A stretch of 5,334 nt of DNA. Source: Erythrobacter sp. UBA2510. Its GTDB lineage: Bacteria > Pseudomonadota > Alphaproteobacteria > Sphingomonadales > Sphingomonadaceae. The translations under genes and the position numbers were made by a program. Of this stretch, positions 4,894-5,334 are shown piece after piece (the stretch's first letter is position 1; every line of letters begins with the position of its first letter). The DNA lies in assembly GCA_002341345.1 (NCBI GenBank), contig DDNW01000090.1:1-5334 (forward strand), given 5' to 3'. Below the pieces are notes generated by a model that was not told the origin of the DNA, searched no databases, and worked only from the letters and a program-made list of their open reading frames with translations.

Positions 4894-5334
4894 ATGGGGG
4901 GGCGGAACCTGGCGATCCTCGCGATCGCCGTCATATTGGGCATAATCGCCGTGCTGCTCGCCAACGCCTATTTTTCGGGCGTTGAGGAACGGCAGGAGCG
5001 AATCGCCGAAGAGCAGCAATTGGTGCGCATCGTCGTTGCCACGCAGCCGCTTGAATTCGGGACCCCGCTGACCACCGACAATCTGCGCCTGCAAAACTGG
5101 CCCGCATCCTCGGTACCCGAGGGGGCCTTCATGGAAATCGAAGCTGCGACCCGCGATGGCCGCGTTGCGCTCCGCCCGGTCGTGGTGGGCGAACCGGTGC
5201 TCGCCGACAAGGTCAGCGGGCTTGACGGGCGCGCCGTCCTTTCCGCGCTGCTGCCCGAAGACATGCGCGCCGTCTCGATCCCGATTGCCGCCGTTACCGG
5301 CGTGTCGGGTTTCGTGCGTCCCGGCGACATCGTC
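4894..5334 (+). CDS. cpaB: Flp pilus assembly protein CpaB (RcpC family), 5' part
   Basis: The first 147 codons are present and the gene runs off the right edge with the frame open. CpaB/RcpC is a periplasmic assembly protein of Tad pili, thought to work with the secretin CpaC. Residues 5-27 are a single hydrophobic anchor, followed by a charged stretch (EERQERIAEEQQ). A SAF domain spans about 44-106: VRIVVATQPLEFGTPLT (44-60), NWP (68-70), then DGRVALRPVVVGEPVLADKV (88-107). The family hallmark GVSGFVRPGDIV (136-147) closes the visible part just after RAVSIPI (125-131). The start ATG at 4894 has AGGGGG at 4884-4889. Codons 1-3 lie in a run of seven G (4896-4902). It follows the pilin by 79 bases with a hairpin between, and presumably continues into cpaC and the rest of the locus. 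Confidence 0.94.
   Translation, partial: MGGRNLAILAIAVILGIIAVLLANAYFSGVEERQERIAEEQQLVRIVVATQPLEFGTPLTTDNLRLQNWPASSVPEGAFMEIEAATRDGRVALRPVVVGEPVLADKVSGLDGRAVLSALLPEDMRAVSIPIAAVTGVSGFVRPGDIV

Overview
The window looks like chromosomal DNA of a GC-rich alphaproteobacterium, most plausibly a sphingomonad or erythrobacter relative. This is inference from G/C-rich third codon positions, the LemA-TPM-TPM gene order, and a Flp pilin followed by cpaB. No rRNA, tRNA, CRISPR array, insertion sequence or phage gene is visible. I recognise seven genes with reasonable confidence. An eighth is a membrane protein that I can describe but not name.

Layout. (1) 62-499, minus strand: mscL, the large-conductance mechanosensitive channel, with a perfect 9-bp hairpin just beyond its stop. 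(2) 500-649: a divergent promoter region with a good sigma70-type promoter facing right. (3) 650-3314, plus strand: a tight four-gene run made of a LemA-family lipoprotein, a secreted TPM-domain protein with a C-terminal membrane anchor and Gly-rich tail, a second membrane TPM protein, and an ADP-ribose-pyrophosphatase-like Nudix hydrolase. Gaps are 8, 1 and 22 bases, so one transcript is likely. (4) 3380-4192, minus strand: a polytopic membrane protein of about six helices, converging on the Nudix gene and probably starting at GTG. (5) 4193-4595: a 403-base gene-free divergent region with an AT-rich patch, repeats, a candidate promoter and potential RNA hairpins upstream of the pilin. (6) 4596-4814, plus strand: a Flp-type pilin, then a 13-bp-stem hairpin, then the first 147 codons of cpaB, which runs off the right edge. 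This is the start of a tad/flp (cpa) pilus locus.

How the genes may work together. The lemA cluster looks like an envelope module: a lipoprotein and two TPM proteins whose families have no settled biochemical role. The Nudix enzyme may be only a co-transcribed housekeeping gene. In the pilus locus the pilin is the abundant subunit and CpaB is an assembly protein. The hairpin between them is well placed to keep pilin mRNA above that of the assembly genes.

I do not see a clearly new system. The items most worth a second look are the split TPM domain of the second TPM protein, the two-cysteine C-terminus of the pilin, and the structured leader upstream of the pilin.
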